Shown here: positions 42,898 through 52,009 of the stretch, piece after piece
How positions within the stretch are numbered: the first letter of the stretch is position 1
Layout of the letters: every line of letters starts with the position of its first letter
From: Dactylosporangium sp040689395
GTDB lineage: Bacteria > Actinomycetota > Actinomycetes > Mycobacteriales > Micromonosporaceae
NCBI RefSeq assembly: GCF_040689395.1
Contig: NZ_JBFAZX010000003.1
Location: 186,001-250,000 of the forward strand
Length of the DNA stretch: 64,000 nt
Direction of reading: 5' to 3'
Program-made: the position numbers and the translations under genes
The notes under the pieces: model-generated
Seen by the model: only the letters and a program-made list of their open reading frames with translations
Told to the model about the DNA's origin: nothing
Database searches by the model: none

Positions 42898-44540
42898 GTC
42901 GGGAAGATGCGGTCCGCGCCGACCGAGGCGGTGAGTCCGAACGCGTCGAGTTCGTCCTGTAGGTCGCGCTTGACGCGGGCCATCGCGAACACCACCCCGC
43001 GGGCGGTCAGCTCCCTGCGGACGCCGTCGAGTGCCTCCAGTGCGGTGATGTCGACCTCGACGTTGGCCTCGGCGTTGAGCACGAACCAGCGGGTCGGGGC
43101 GCTGTCGGCCGCGGCGAGCGCCCGCCGCCGGAAGTCCTCCGCGTTGGCGAAGAAGAGCGGGGAGTCGTACCGGTACACCAGCAGCCCCGGGATCGTGGTC
43201 GCCTGCGGGTAGTCGTCGATGTCGTGCATACCGGCCAGGTTGGGCACGAGCCCCTGGATGGCGTCGTGCGGCCGGGCCACCCGGCGCAGCAGGTCGGCCA
43301 CGGACAGGCCGATGGCCAGCAGCACGCCGTACAGGATGTCGAACACGAGGACGCCGGCGAAGGTGGCGAGGGCGAGCAACAGCTCGCTGCGGCGGAACGC
43401 GGCCAGCCGCCGGAAGCCCGCGATGTCGATCAGCTGGACCGCGGCGTAGACCACGAGGGCGCCGAGCGCCGCGACCGGGAACATCGCGAGCAGCGGCCCG
43501 GCGAACAGCAGCACCGCGACGACCGCGACCAGCGAGACGAGCGAGCCGAGCTGGGTGCGTCCGCCGGCGGCGAAGCCGATCGCGGTACGGCTGCCGCTGC
43601 TGCTGATCGGGAAGCCCCGCAGGAAGCCGGTGGCCACGTTCGCCGCGCCGAGGGCGAGCAGTTCCTGATTGACGTCGATGCGGTAGCCGCCGCGCGCGGC
43701 GAACGAGCGCGCGGTGAGCACGGTGTCGGTGTACCCCACGACCATCACCCCGACCGCCGGCAGCACCAGGTCCGTGAGATCGCCGAGGCCGGGCAGCGAC
43801 GGCTCGGGCAAGCCCTGCGGGATCGGGCCGACGACGGCGATGCCGTGCTCCCGCAGGCCGAACACGGCCACCGCCACCGTGGCGAGGAGCACGGCCAGCA
43901 GGGGTCCCGGCAGCCTCGGCCACCGCCACTTCACGACGAACAGGAAGCACAGCACGGCGAGCGAGAACAGCAGCGTCGTCGGCTGGGCCCGGCCGAACTG
44001 CCGCGCGGCGGAGAGTACCTGCTCGACGAGCGTGTCGCCGGTCACCGGTATCCCGGTCAGCTTGCCCAGCTGGCTGATGATCATGATGACCGCGACGCCG
44101 GCCAGGTAGCCCACCAGGATGGGCTTCGACAGCAGGTCCGCGAGGAAGCCCAGGCGAGCGGCCCACGCGACCAGGCACAGCAGCCCGACGACCACGGCGA
44201 GCGTGGCGGCCAGCGCCGCGTACCGCGCCGGGTCGCCGCCGGCGAGCGGGGCGATCACCGTGGCGGTCATCAGCGCGGTGGTCGACTCCGGCCCGACCGA
44301 CAGGTGGCGGGAGGTGCCGAGCAGGGCATAGACGGCCAGGGGCGCGATCATCGCCCAGAGCCCCGTCACCGGCGGCAGGCCGGCCACGGTGGCGTACGCC
44401 ATCACCTGCGGCACCAGGTAGGCGGCGACGGTCACGCCGGCCAGCACGTCCCCGCGCCACCAGGATCGGTGGTACCCGCGTATCGCCGCGACGCCCGGCA
44501 GCAGCGTGACCCCGCGCCGCCCCGCTGGTCCTGTGATCAT
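42831..44540 (-). CDS. SulP-family anion transporter with C-terminal STAS domain
   Basis: A 569-aa membrane protein. The transport domain has ~12-14 helices and the SulP signatures VPQVMAYATVAGLPPVTGLW near the N-terminus and FPISSSGSRTAIGFAAGGRT mid-protein. The C-terminal STAS domain (from about VYRYDSPLFFANAEDFRRRA) follows. Likely substrates are sulfate, bicarbonate or another anion by proton or sodium symport. ATG 44540 gives MITGPAGRRG; the longer frame upstream is not membrane-like. A second copy of its last ~45 bp lies at 40885-40929. Confidence 0.92.
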   Translation of the reverse strand: MITGPAGRRGVTLLPGVAAIRGYHRSWWRGDVLAGVTVAAYLVPQVMAYATVAGLPPVTGLWAMIAPLAVYALLGTSRHLSVGPESTTALMTATVIAPLAGGDPARYAALAATLAVVVGLLCLVAWAARLGFLADLLSKPILVGYLAGVAVIMIISQLGKLTGIPVTGDTLVEQVLSAARQFGRAQPTTLLFSLAVLCFLFVVKWRWPRLPGPLLAVLLATVAVAVFGLREHGIAVVGPIPQGLPEPSLPGLGDLTDLVLPAVGVMVVGYTDTVLTARSFAARGGYRIDVNQELLALGAANVATGFLRGFPISSSGSRTAIGFAAGGRTQLGSLVSLVAVVAVLLFAGPLLAMFPVAALGALVVYAAVQLIDIAGFRRLAAFRRSELLLALATFAGVLVFDILYGVLLAIGLSVADLLRRVARPHDAIQGLVPNLAGMHDIDDYPQATTIPGLLVYRYDSPLFFANAEDFRRRALAAADSAPTRWFVLNAEANVEVDITALEALDGVRRELTARGVVFAMARVKRDLQDELDAFGLTASVGADRIFPTLPTAVAAYRQWQRDQDQGDHE

Positions 44541-44644
44541 CCGATCACGATAGGACCAGCGGTTTCCGCGTCGCTGGGGGTCTGCCGTTCGTGGCGTTCC
44601 AGGCGCGCGCCGGGCCGCTGTGGCGGGTCGGGCAGAATGGCGGC

Positions 44645-45037
44645 ATGAATGATCAGCGGTACTGCCGGCTGCGCGTGATCGGCGACAACCTCGACCTCGC
44701 CGGGTCACCCGCCGCGCTGCGCGCGCTCGCCGCGGTGCTGCGCGGCGCCGGACCGGCGATCGAGGTGCCGATCCGCAACGGGGCCGTGGCGCAGGAGCGC
44801 GCCGCCGGGCCCCTCGCCATCGCCCTGCGTGGCGCGCCCACGCTGCACTTCAGCGGCGATGACGACGGCCTAGCGGCGGTGTGGGCGGCGCTGGAGGCCG
44901 TCGCGGACGAGACCGAGACCGCGCAGCCCGGCGGCACGGCGCCGCACCGGCACGTGGAGCCGGACGGCAGCCGGTCGCTCGTCGTCACGGGCGAACGCGA
45001 GGACTCGCCCGGGCTCGAGGACCCGCTCGGGCTGTAG
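44645..45037 (+). CDS. Small hypothetical protein, possibly Imm32-like
   Basis: A 130-aa soluble protein with LDLAGSPAALRALAAVLRGA at the N-terminus, a central beta segment (TLHFSGDDDGLAAVWAALEA), and HRHVEPDGSRSLVVTGE at the end. The arrangement is reminiscent of Imm32-type immunity proteins, but I cannot confirm it and no toxin gene is adjacent. It is divergent from the SulP gene (104-nt gap) and convergent with the hydrolase gene. Confidence 0.6.
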   Translation: MNDQRYCRLRVIGDNLDLAGSPAALRALAAVLRGAGPAIEVPIRNGAVAQERAAGPLAIALRGAPTLHFSGDDDGLAAVWAALEAVADETETAQPGGTAPHRHVEPDGSRSLVVTGEREDSPGLEDPLGL

Positions 45038-45058
45038 CGCCGCCGGCGCCGATGCTCG

Positions 45059-45800
45059 TCATCGACGGCCGGAACGCCGTATGGGCATCATCGGGGCCGC
45101 CTCGCGCCCGGCCAGGAAGTCCCGGACCAGGGCGGTGACCCGGTCCGGGGCCTCCAGCAGCAACAGGTGCGAGGTGCCCGGCAGCACCGCCAGCCGCGCG
45201 TCGGGCAGGGCGGCCAGGAGCGTGGCCGTGTGCTCAAGGGTCACCAGGTCGTCGTCGGCGGCCACGATGAGCGTGCGGCAGCCGATCCGCGCGAGGTCTG
45301 CCGGGGTGAGGCCGGGCTCGGTCGCGACCGACTCGGCGAGTTTCGCCTGCACCACCGGCAGGTGGCCGGGGCCGTCGGGGGAGACTTCGGCGTAGCGCGC
45401 GACGACCGGCGGGGGCAGCGGCGCGTCGGCGCTGGGCGCGAACAGCAGGCCGTCGATCGCGTACGCGGTGCTGATGAGCACCAGCGTCCGCACCAGGTCG
45501 GGCCGGCGCAGCGCGGCGTGCAGGGCGACCGCGCCGCCCGCGCTGTACCCGCACAGCACCGCCGGCCCGCCGACCACGCCGGTCAGGAACTCGATCGCGT
45601 CGCCGGCCAGCACCGACATGGTGATCGGGCCCTCGACGTCGGGGGGTGCGGCCGTGGCCGCGGCGGTCGTACGCGTACACGCGGTGGGCGTCGGCGAGCG
45701 CGGCCAGACTGGTGTCGAAGTCGCGGCTGTCGCTGAAGCCGCCGTGCAGCAGCACGAGCGGGTCGCCGGAGCCGGACGCGGTGTGCCAGAAGTTCGTCAT
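45059..45800 (-). pseudogene. Alpha/beta hydrolase interrupted by a +1 frameshift in a homopolymer
   Basis: The N-terminal part (MTNFWHTASGSGDPLVLLHG to YDRRGHGRT) reads in one frame from ATG 45800. The rest (DVEGPITMSVLAG to the C-terminus) reads in another. Removing one base from the run of six G (+ strand 45641-45646) restores a single ~246-aa protein. That protein has nucleophile GYSAGG, acid VAADDD and His in PGTSHLLL. The single-base nature at a homopolymer means sequencing error or phase variation are both possible. It lies directly downstream of the ECF sigma gene and is likely cotranscribed. Confidence 0.75.
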
Positions 45801-45808
45801 ACCCGGTA

Positions 45809-46726
45809 CTACGCCGGGGCGGCCGCCGGCTCATCGGCGTAGCGGGAGAAGACTTCCAGGAGCCGCGGCGCCTGCAGGAACGTCTGGATATGTCCGATCT
45901 TTCCGTCGAGGGCCTCGAGGACGACCACGGCGAACGGCAGGCCCTCGCGGTACTGGATGAAGGACGAACGACCGCAGCGGACCAGGGAGGCGCCCGTGCA
46001 GGCCCCGGACGCGGACATCGCGCGCAGCAGCGGCCCGCGGCCGCGCAGCCAGAACGGCAGCGGCGGCATCGACATCGTGGCGTCCTCGTGCAGCACCTCG
46101 ACCAGCGCGTCGATGTCGTTGTCGGTGAACGCCCGCACGTAGCGGCGCAGCAGCCCCTCGTCGACCGGCTGGGCCCGCACCGGCGCGGCGAGACCCGCCC
46201 GCGCCCGCTGCAGCGCGCTGTTCACCGCGGCCACCGACGTCGACAGCAGCGCCGCGACCTCGGCCGCGGACCAGGCGAGCACGTCGCGCAGGATCAGCAC
46301 CGCGCGCTGGCGCGGTGGCAGCAGCTGCAGCGCCGCGACGAACGCGAGCCGGACCGAGTCACGCTGCACGGCCAGCTCGGCGGGGTCGCCCCCGGGCGGC
46401 ACGACGAGCCCTTCCGGCGCCGGAAAGACAAGATCAAAATCCGGATACGGTACCCCGAGAGCCGCGCCCGGCTCGGCCGCCGGAGCGAGGTCGACGGTGC
46501 GGGCGCGCCGGCGGGCGGTGCGCAGGGCGTCGAGGCACACGTTGGTGGCGATCGCGAAGAGCCAGCCGCGCAGTGGTGCCCGGCCGGGGTCGAAGCGGTC
46601 GGCGTTGCGCCACGCCCGCAGCAGCGTCTCCTGCACCGCGTCCTCGGCGTCGAACGGCGAGCCGAGCATCCGGTAGCAGTATCCGAGCAGTGCGGTGCGG
46701 TGCTCGTCGAGCTCAGCCCCCCGCAC
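45809..46726 (-). CDS. ECF sigma-70 factor with C-terminal SnoaL-like domain
   Basis: A 305-aa protein. Region 2 is GYCYRMLGSPFDAEDAVQET followed by RGWLFAIATNVCLDALR. Region 4 is LPPRQRAVLILRDVLAWSAA with the HTH STSVAAVNSALQRAR. The last ~115 residues form a SnoaL/NTF2-like domain (YVRAFTDNDIDALVEVLHED), as in the sigX5/SigJ-like ECF groups where this domain modulates activity instead of an anti-sigma factor. The start is GTG 46726. The hydrolase pseudogene follows 8 nt after the stop, and a membrane protein gene precedes it by 80 nt on the same strand. Confidence 0.9.
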   Translation of the reverse strand: MRGAELDEHRTALLGYCYRMLGSPFDAEDAVQETLLRAWRNADRFDPGRAPLRGWLFAIATNVCLDALRTARRRARTVDLAPAAEPGAALGVPYPDFDLVFPAPEGLVVPPGGDPAELAVQRDSVRLAFVAALQLLPPRQRAVLILRDVLAWSAAEVAALLSTSVAAVNSALQRARAGLAAPVRAQPVDEGLLRRYVRAFTDNDIDALVEVLHEDATMSMPPLPFWLRGRGPLLRAMSASGACTGASLVRCGRSSFIQYREGLPFAVVVLEALDGKIGHIQTFLQAPRLLEVFSRYADEPAAAPA

Positions 46727-46806
46727 GGCGCTCCCCGGCGGCGGTGTCCAGCGCGAAGTACAGCATCGCGATCAACAGTAGGCGGACCGGGCGGATGGAT
46801 CTACTG

Positions 46807-48153
46807 TCAGTGAGATGTGGTGGATGGTTCGGCTGACCGGCTGATCGATCCGCTACTCACCGACGCTGCTGGGGTCGCGCCGCCCTCCTCGCCCCGTTCG
46901 GCCCGCCGCCCGCGCAAGCGGCTCCGCAACACGCCCCCGCGCCGCAGGAGGCGCAGTGCCCGGGGTAGCCAGGGCGCGGTGGCCAGCAGGACCAGGACCA
47001 GGGTCAGCGGTGCCTTCCACAGCGGGCCGACGACCGCCGGTGGCCGGCCCGGCGGCGCGGCCACCCACGGCTCGGCGGTGCGCGCCCAGACCAGGAACGC
47101 GTCGCCGATCGGCAGCAGCCCGAGCGCGTAGCGCTTGGTGTGCGGGGTGTCCAGCGGCACGCCGGCCAGCTCGCCGTAGCTCGACAACGCCGCGGCCAGG
47201 GCATCGTCGCCCTCGACCCGTGCCGCGCCGATCGTCACCACCGTCGCCGACAGCGAGACGCCGAGCGGCAGCGGCCCGCTGTCGACGTCGCCGGGCCCGT
47301 CCGTGCCCAGCGGGTACTCGCGCACCGCCGGCCCGATACCCAGCGGCCGCACCACGAACAGCTCCCGGAAGCGCAGGTACTGCTGCCGGGCGAACACCGG
47401 GTCGACGTCGGCGAGGAAGCGCTGGATGACGCTCTGCGAGGTGGCCCGCGCGCCCTCCAGCGGTGTCCCGGTGCGCGGGTCGGTCACGTGTGGCAGCAGC
47501 CCGGTGGCCGGGTCGAGCCGCTCCCGGGCGCCGTCGAGCCAGCGCCGCACGGTGTCGCCGTAGCGCGCCGGCAGTAGCGCGTCGTGCAGCCGCAGCGAGG
47601 CGATCGCGACCGTCGAGTCGACCGGCCACGACTGCTCCGGATACGCCTGCAGGAACGGCGTCGCCGACGCGTCGAACGCCGCGGCGAGGTCCCGCGAATC
47701 CCGCTCGAACCGCTCGACCTCCGCCGGGTCGCGCGCCGCGGCGTCCCGCAGGCTCAGGATCCCGCCGCGCAGCCAGTTGGTCCACCCGGCGTAGAAGACC
47801 CCGTATCGCGGCGTGAGCCCGGCGCTGAACGGTGCCGTCCCCTGTGGAGCGTCCAGTTTGGACAGTGCCCACCGCGCCTCGCGCAGTGCCTCGGCCCGAT
47901 CCGTGCGGTGCCGCCCGACGTCGACCCAGGCGAGCCCGTAGAGGGCGTGCAGGAAGAAGTATCCCTCGGGGAACATCGCCTGTGCCCCGTCGCCGGCCCC
48001 GCCGTCGAGCTCCGCGCGCAGGAACCCCAGCTGCCGCACCGCCGCACCGCCGGGGCCGAGGGTGGGGGAGTGAAGCCGGGCCAGCCCGCCCAGCGCGCAC
48101 ACCGTGACCACGGCGGCGAGGACGAGCCGCAGCACCCGCATGACCCGCCGCAC
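46807..48153 (-). CDS. Membrane-anchored protein of unknown function
   Basis: A 448-aa protein. It has an N-terminal hydrophobic helix (VLRLVLAAVVTVCALGGLA), then a ~340-residue predicted extracytoplasmic domain rich in aromatic and helix-hairpin segments (YFFLHALYGLAWVDVG, GVFYAGWTNWLRGGILS). This could be an alpha/alpha-toroid, but I do not recognise a family. A second membrane helix (LTLVLVLLATAPWLP) and a basic cytoplasmic tail follow. The start is GTG 48153 or ATG 48141. The gene lies upstream of the ECF sigma gene on the same strand, so it might sense or act in the same regulon. Confidence 0.7.
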   Translation of the reverse strand: MRRVMRVLRLVLAAVVTVCALGGLARLHSPTLGPGGAAVRQLGFLRAELDGGAGDGAQAMFPEGYFFLHALYGLAWVDVGRHRTDRAEALREARWALSKLDAPQGTAPFSAGLTPRYGVFYAGWTNWLRGGILSLRDAAARDPAEVERFERDSRDLAAAFDASATPFLQAYPEQSWPVDSTVAIASLRLHDALLPARYGDTVRRWLDGARERLDPATGLLPHVTDPRTGTPLEGARATSQSVIQRFLADVDPVFARQQYLRFRELFVVRPLGIGPAVREYPLGTDGPGDVDSGPLPLGVSLSATVVTIGAARVEGDDALAAALSSYGELAGVPLDTPHTKRYALGLLPIGDAFLVWARTAEPWVAAPPGRPPAVVGPLWKAPLTLVLVLLATAPWLPRALRLLRRGGVLRSRLRGRRAERGEEGGATPAASVSSGSISRSAEPSTTSH

Positions 48154-48229
48154 GGCCGCGAGCCTACCCCACCGGCGCTACCTCAGCCGGCCGTCGGTGC
48201 GGCCGCTGGCGCACCCGGCGCTTGGGAAT

Positions 48230-49303
48230 TCACGGGGTGCCCCGCAGCCCCGCCCGGGTCAGCCGCGCGTGCGTCGCGGCGTCCCCGGGCGCGCCGCCGA
48301 CCTGCGAGATCGCCAGCCACGCCGCGCCCGCCGCGCCGTCGCGGGCCTCCACCGGCTCCCTGCCGAAGCGCTCCCGCACCCCGGCCCGGACGCGCTCCGC
48401 GACCGGCCCGGACGACAGCAGGACCGAGCCGGCGAGCACGACGGCGGGCTCGACCCCGATCTCGCCCGGGCCGGCGGGCTCGACCCTGATCTCCGGACCG
48501 GCGGGTTCGACCCCGATCTCGTCCGGGCCGGCGCGCCGGGCGACGGTCGCCAGGGCGTGCAGGAGGTGCCCGGCGGCCTCCGCCGCGAGCCCACGCGCGA
48601 CCGGGTCGCCGGCCGCGGCGAGGTCGCTCACCACCGGCGCGAGCGCGCCGAGGGCGGCCGGCGGCCGGTCGAACGCGGCGCGCAGCAGGCGCTGGGCGTG
48701 CCCCTCGGGGTCCGCCGCGAGCCCGGGGCCGGCCGGCACGCCGAGCGCCGTGCTCAGTGGCTCGGCGAGGTCCGTGCGCGGCCCGCGGCCGTCCAGCGCG
48801 CGCATGACGGCGCGCAGCCCCTTCCGGCCGAGCCAGACCGCGGAGCCCTCGTCGCCGAGCAGCCAGCCGTATCCGTCGCAGCGGTGGGTGAGCACCCCGC
48901 CCGCGAACGCGGCGGCCACGGCGCCGGTGCCGGCGAGCAGGAGCAGGCCGTCGGGCGCGGGGGTGCCGGCCGCGAACCCCACCTCCAGGTCGGTCACGGC
49001 GAGCAATCGGCCGGACAGCCCGGCGGTGCGCCAGGCCTCCAGCGCGGCCGCCCGCGCCGCCTCCCGCCCGCCCGTGCCCGCGCCGGCGGCGCCGATGACG
49101 CCCAGCGCCACCCGGGCCGGGTCGGTCGCGGCGATGGCCTCGCGCAGTGCGGACGCCAGGGCCACGCCGGGCGGTGCGCCGCTGGAGTTCTGGTTCGCGC
49201 CGCCCGCCGAACCGCGCGCGAGAATGTTTCCATCGAGGTCGCTCAGCACGCAGCGGGTCGTCGTGGCGCCGGCGTCGACGCCGATGACCAGGGAATCGCG
49301 CAT
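48230..49303 (-). CDS. BadF/BadG-type ATPase, N-acetylglucosamine-kinase-like
   Basis: A 357-aa ASKHA-fold protein. The phosphate 1 loop is LVIGVDAGATTTRCVLSD, and GTGAVAAAF with GYGWLLGDEGSAVWLG forms the sugar/phosphate 2 region. It belongs to the BcrAD_BadFG family, whose actinobacterial members often phosphorylate GlcNAc. A tandem repeat in the C-terminal third encodes three copies of EIGVEPAGP-like units (DNA 48437-48530, ~33-36 bp period, in frame), placed where other family members have a short loop. ATG 49303 is preferred over GTG 49318. Confidence 0.82.
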   Translation of the reverse strand: MRDSLVIGVDAGATTTRCVLSDLDGNILARGSAGGANQNSSGAPPGVALASALREAIAATDPARVALGVIGAAGAGTGGREAARAAALEAWRTAGLSGRLLAVTDLEVGFAAGTPAPDGLLLLAGTGAVAAAFAGGVLTHRCDGYGWLLGDEGSAVWLGRKGLRAVMRALDGRGPRTDLAEPLSTALGVPAGPGLAADPEGHAQRLLRAAFDRPPAALGALAPVVSDLAAAGDPVARGLAAEAAGHLLHALATVARRAGPDEIGVEPAGPEIRVEPAGPGEIGVEPAVVLAGSVLLSSGPVAERVRAGVRERFGREPVEARDGAAGAAWLAISQVGGAPGDAATHARLTRAGLRGTP

Positions 49304-49435
49304 TCCGGACACCCGCACTCCATTGATGAACCGAGACCACGGTCATCCGATTCTGCCGGGCCGTCGGCGTGTCCGGCTATCCGGAGCTGCGCCTGCGCTC
49401 AGCGCGATCCGCACGCCCGTCCGCGTCGACCAGGG

Positions 49436-50326
49436 CTACGGCGCGGTGGCGGCCTTCAGCGGCGTCGGCTTGCCGATCTTGGCGCCGCCCACGCCCACGA
49501 CCACCGCGGCGAGGACGAGGGCGGCCCCGGCGAGCTGGCCCACCGACAGCGCCTGGCCCAGCACCAGCCAGCCCACGCCCGCGGCCACGACCACGCTGAG
49601 CAGCCCGAGCAGCGTCACCTGGGCCGGCGGCAGCGTGGTGACGCCGCGGAACCACAGGAAGTACGCCCCGGCGGTGCCGAACAGCGAAAGGTAGGCGAAC
49701 CCGGCCGCGTTGGCCCAGTCCAGGGGCGGCGGCGGCCCCTCCGCGAGCAGTGCGGCCGGGGCGAGCAGCAGCCCGCCGGCGGTGAGTTGCCAGCCGGTCA
49801 GCGCGAGCAGGGCGGTGCGCCGCTCGGTGAAGCCCTCGGGCACGCCCCAACGCGACCCGAGCACGGTGGCCAGCGACACCGACAGCATGCCGCCGGCCGC
49901 GGCGGCGAGCCCGATCGGGTCCAGTGCGGTGGCCGAGCGCAGCACGACCAGGGCGACTCCGGCCAGCCCGGCGACTCCGGCCCCGAGCACCCGTGCCGCG
50001 GGCCGCTGCTTGAGCAGGCCGAACGCCAGCCCGGAGACGACGAACGGCCCGAGTGCCCCGAGCACGGCGGCCAGCCCACCGGGCAGCCGGTATGCCGCCA
50101 CGAACAGCAGGGCGAAGAACAGCCCGATGTTGAGCGTGCCGAGGACCGCGGTGCGCCACCACCAAGCGCCGCGGGGCAGCGCCCGGGCGGCGGCGACGAG
50201 CAGCAGCCCGGCGGGCAGCGCGCGCAGGGCCCCGGCCAGCAGCGGCCGGTCGGGCGGCAGCAGCTCGGTGGTCACCACGTACGTGGTCCCCCACAGCATT
50301 GGGGCGATCGCCGTAAGGTTCCTCAT
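49436..50326 (-). CDS. EamA/DMT-family transporter
   Basis: A 296-aa protein with ten predicted membrane helices in two EamA halves; the halves meet near ALDPIGLAAAAGGMLSVSLA. The N-terminus MRNLTAIAPMLWGTTYVVTT is typical of RhaT/EamA exporters. ATG 50326 has no Shine-Dalgarno, and an alternative ATG at 50344 lies inside the operator palindrome, so a leaderless message is likely. It is divergent from a MarR gene, with a perfect palindrome in the gap, and is presumably repressed by it. Confidence 0.87.
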   Translation of the reverse strand: MRNLTAIAPMLWGTTYVVTTELLPPDRPLLAGALRALPAGLLLVAAARALPRGAWWWRTAVLGTLNIGLFFALLFVAAYRLPGGLAAVLGALGPFVVSGLAFGLLKQRPAARVLGAGVAGLAGVALVVLRSATALDPIGLAAAAGGMLSVSLATVLGSRWGVPEGFTERRTALLALTGWQLTAGGLLLAPAALLAEGPPPPLDWANAAGFAYLSLFGTAGAYFLWFRGVTTLPPAQVTLLGLLSVVVAAGVGWLVLGQALSVGQLAGAALVLAAVVVGVGGAKIGKPTPLKAATAP

Positions 50327-50331
50327 GTCTA

Positions 50332-50353
50332 AGTAGCTTACCATTAAGCTACT
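50332..50353. promoter_or_regulatory. MarR-type operator palindrome
   Basis: A perfect inverted repeat, AGTAGCTTA and TAAGCTACT separated by CCAT, lies between the divergent EamA and MarR starts. It is only 5 nt from the transporter ATG at 50326, so binding would block that promoter and probably that of marR as well. Confidence 0.85.
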
Positions 50354-50379
50354 CACTGGCGAGGGTGTTAGGATGTGGC

Positions 50380-50868
50380 GTGGACGACGTCGACCGGATC
50401 GTGGCGCAGTGGGCCCGGGAGCGCCCGGAGCTGCGGACCGAGGCGATGGCGGTGTTCGGCCGGATCTACCGCCTGGCCCGGGTGATCGGGGACCGCCAGG
50501 AGAAGGTGTGTTCCGAGCTGGGCATCAACCGCGGCGAGTTCGACGTGCTGGCTGCCCTGCGTCGCGCGGGCGAGCCGTTCCAGCTCTCCCCGAAGTCGCT
50601 CAGCGCGTCGCTGATGCTCACCACCGGCGGGATGACGGGCCGGCTCGACCGCCTGGAGCGCGCCGGCCTGGTGACCCGGTCCCCGGACCCCGACGACCGT
50701 CGTGGCCTGGTCATCACCCTGACCGCACGGGGCCGCGAGATCATCGACGAGGCGGTGGTGGCCGGCCTCGACGTCCAGCGCGAGGTCTTCGAGCGCCTCC
50801 CGGAGGCCGCCCGCTCCCAGCTGGCGTCCCTGCTGCGCGACCTCCTGGCCGCGACCGAGCCCGAGTGA
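50380..50868 (+). CDS. MarR-family transcriptional regulator
   Basis: A 162-aa winged-helix protein. It has an N-terminal dimerisation helix, HTH SPKSLSASLMLTTGGMTGRL, and the conserved wing RSPDPDDRRGLVITLTARG. MarR proteins release DNA on binding phenolic or drug-like ligands, which suits a partner efflux gene. GTG 50380 has AGGATG about 8 nt upstream, and the longer frame begins inside the operator region. Confidence 0.9.
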   Translation: MDDVDRIVAQWARERPELRTEAMAVFGRIYRLARVIGDRQEKVCSELGINRGEFDVLAALRRAGEPFQLSPKSLSASLMLTTGGMTGRLDRLERAGLVTRSPDPDDRRGLVITLTARGREIIDEAVVAGLDVQREVFERLPEAARSQLASLLRDLLAATEPE

Positions 50869-50898
50869 GCCGCCCCGCGTCACGGCGGCGCCTACTGT

Positions 50899-51993
50899 GT
50901 GTCCGTGAGCGTGACGGAGACGCAGTGGCTGCGGACGCGCCGGTATCTGGAGCGCAACCGGTTCGAGCTCGGCGTGGCGGCGGCCGGCGACTACGGCGAT
51001 GACGAGCGGTTCTTCGGCACGCCGCTGCTGACGCGGTCGTCGTTCGTGCCGCCGGACCCGATACCGCTCGACGCGATCGAGCTGACCCTCGACGCGCGGC
51101 CGGCCGCGCGGCCCACCAGCCGGGAGTACGGGGCGGTGCTGCCGGCCGGCGAGCGGTACCGCAACTACTCGGACGCCTACCGGGAACTGGCCGTGCCCGC
51201 GCGGGTGCTCGACAACCGTGAGACCTACCGGCTGACGAGCGCAGACCTGGCCACCGCGCCGGCCCGGCTCGGCTTCGGCCTCGGCCGCTACTTCGACGGT
51301 ATCGACACCGGCGAGGCCGCCGCGCACGCGTTCGCGGCCCGCCGCCGCGGCGAGGATCCGGGCCGGATCCGCGACCGCATCGCCGATCCCCGCGACCTGT
51401 CCGCCCGGCCGGTCAACATGGCGGTGAGCGCCCTGACGCTGCGGCGCGACGCCTCGACCGGCGACGCCGAGTTCTTCCTGCACTGGCGCGACCCCGAGAA
51501 GGTCGCTCACGCGGGCGGGCTGTTCCAGGTCGTGCCCTCCGGCGTGTTCCAGGCCTCCGGCGAGGACGCGTGCAACCGCGACAACGACTTCTCGCTCGCG
51601 CGCTTCCTCGCCCGCGAGTACGCCGAGGAGCTGGGCGGCCGGGCGGAGGCGTACGACAACGACGACCGCGGGATCGACTACACCGCGTGGCCGTTCGCCC
51701 GGGACTTCCTCGCCCACCTGTCCGGCGGCGCGATCCGGGCCTGGTGCGTCGGGCTCGGGGTGGACCCGCTCACGTACGCCACCGATCTGATCGCGGTGCT
51801 GGTCTTCGACGCCGGCGTGTTCGACTCGCTCTTCGGCCAGGTCGTGACCGAGAACGACGAGGGCCGGGTGCTGGCCGGCCGGCCGTTCACGGAGGCGGAG
51901 GTCGCCCGGCTGGTGGCGCGGGAGCGGATGCAGGCCGCCGGCGCTGGCCTGCTGGCCGCGGCGTGGCACCACCGCTCGTTCATCCTGGCGTGA
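50899..51993 (+). CDS. Nudix-like domain protein of unknown function
   Basis: A 364-aa protein. The middle of the C-terminal half contains REYAEELGG preceded by a Gly/Glu segment (GGLFQVVPSGVFQASGED), which fits the core of a Nudix box (RE-U-x-EE-x-G-U). The upstream part of the box deviates from the consensus, so hydrolase activity is uncertain. The N-terminal ~170 residues are not recognised (RRYLERNRFELGVAAAGDY). Three GTG codons at 50899, 50905 and 50911 are possible starts. It follows marR with a 30-nt gap. Confidence 0.6.
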   Translation: MSVSVTETQWLRTRRYLERNRFELGVAAAGDYGDDERFFGTPLLTRSSFVPPDPIPLDAIELTLDARPAARPTSREYGAVLPAGERYRNYSDAYRELAVPARVLDNRETYRLTSADLATAPARLGFGLGRYFDGIDTGEAAAHAFAARRRGEDPGRIRDRIADPRDLSARPVNMAVSALTLRRDASTGDAEFFLHWRDPEKVAHAGGLFQVVPSGVFQASGEDACNRDNDFSLARFLAREYAEELGGRAEAYDNDDRGIDYTAWPFARDFLAHLSGGAIRAWCVGLGVDPLTYATDLIAVLVFDAGVFDSLFGQVVTENDEGRVLAGRPFTEAEVARLVARERMQAAGAGLLAAAWHHRSFILA

Positions 51994-52009
51994 GCGCGCG
52001 GGATGCACC

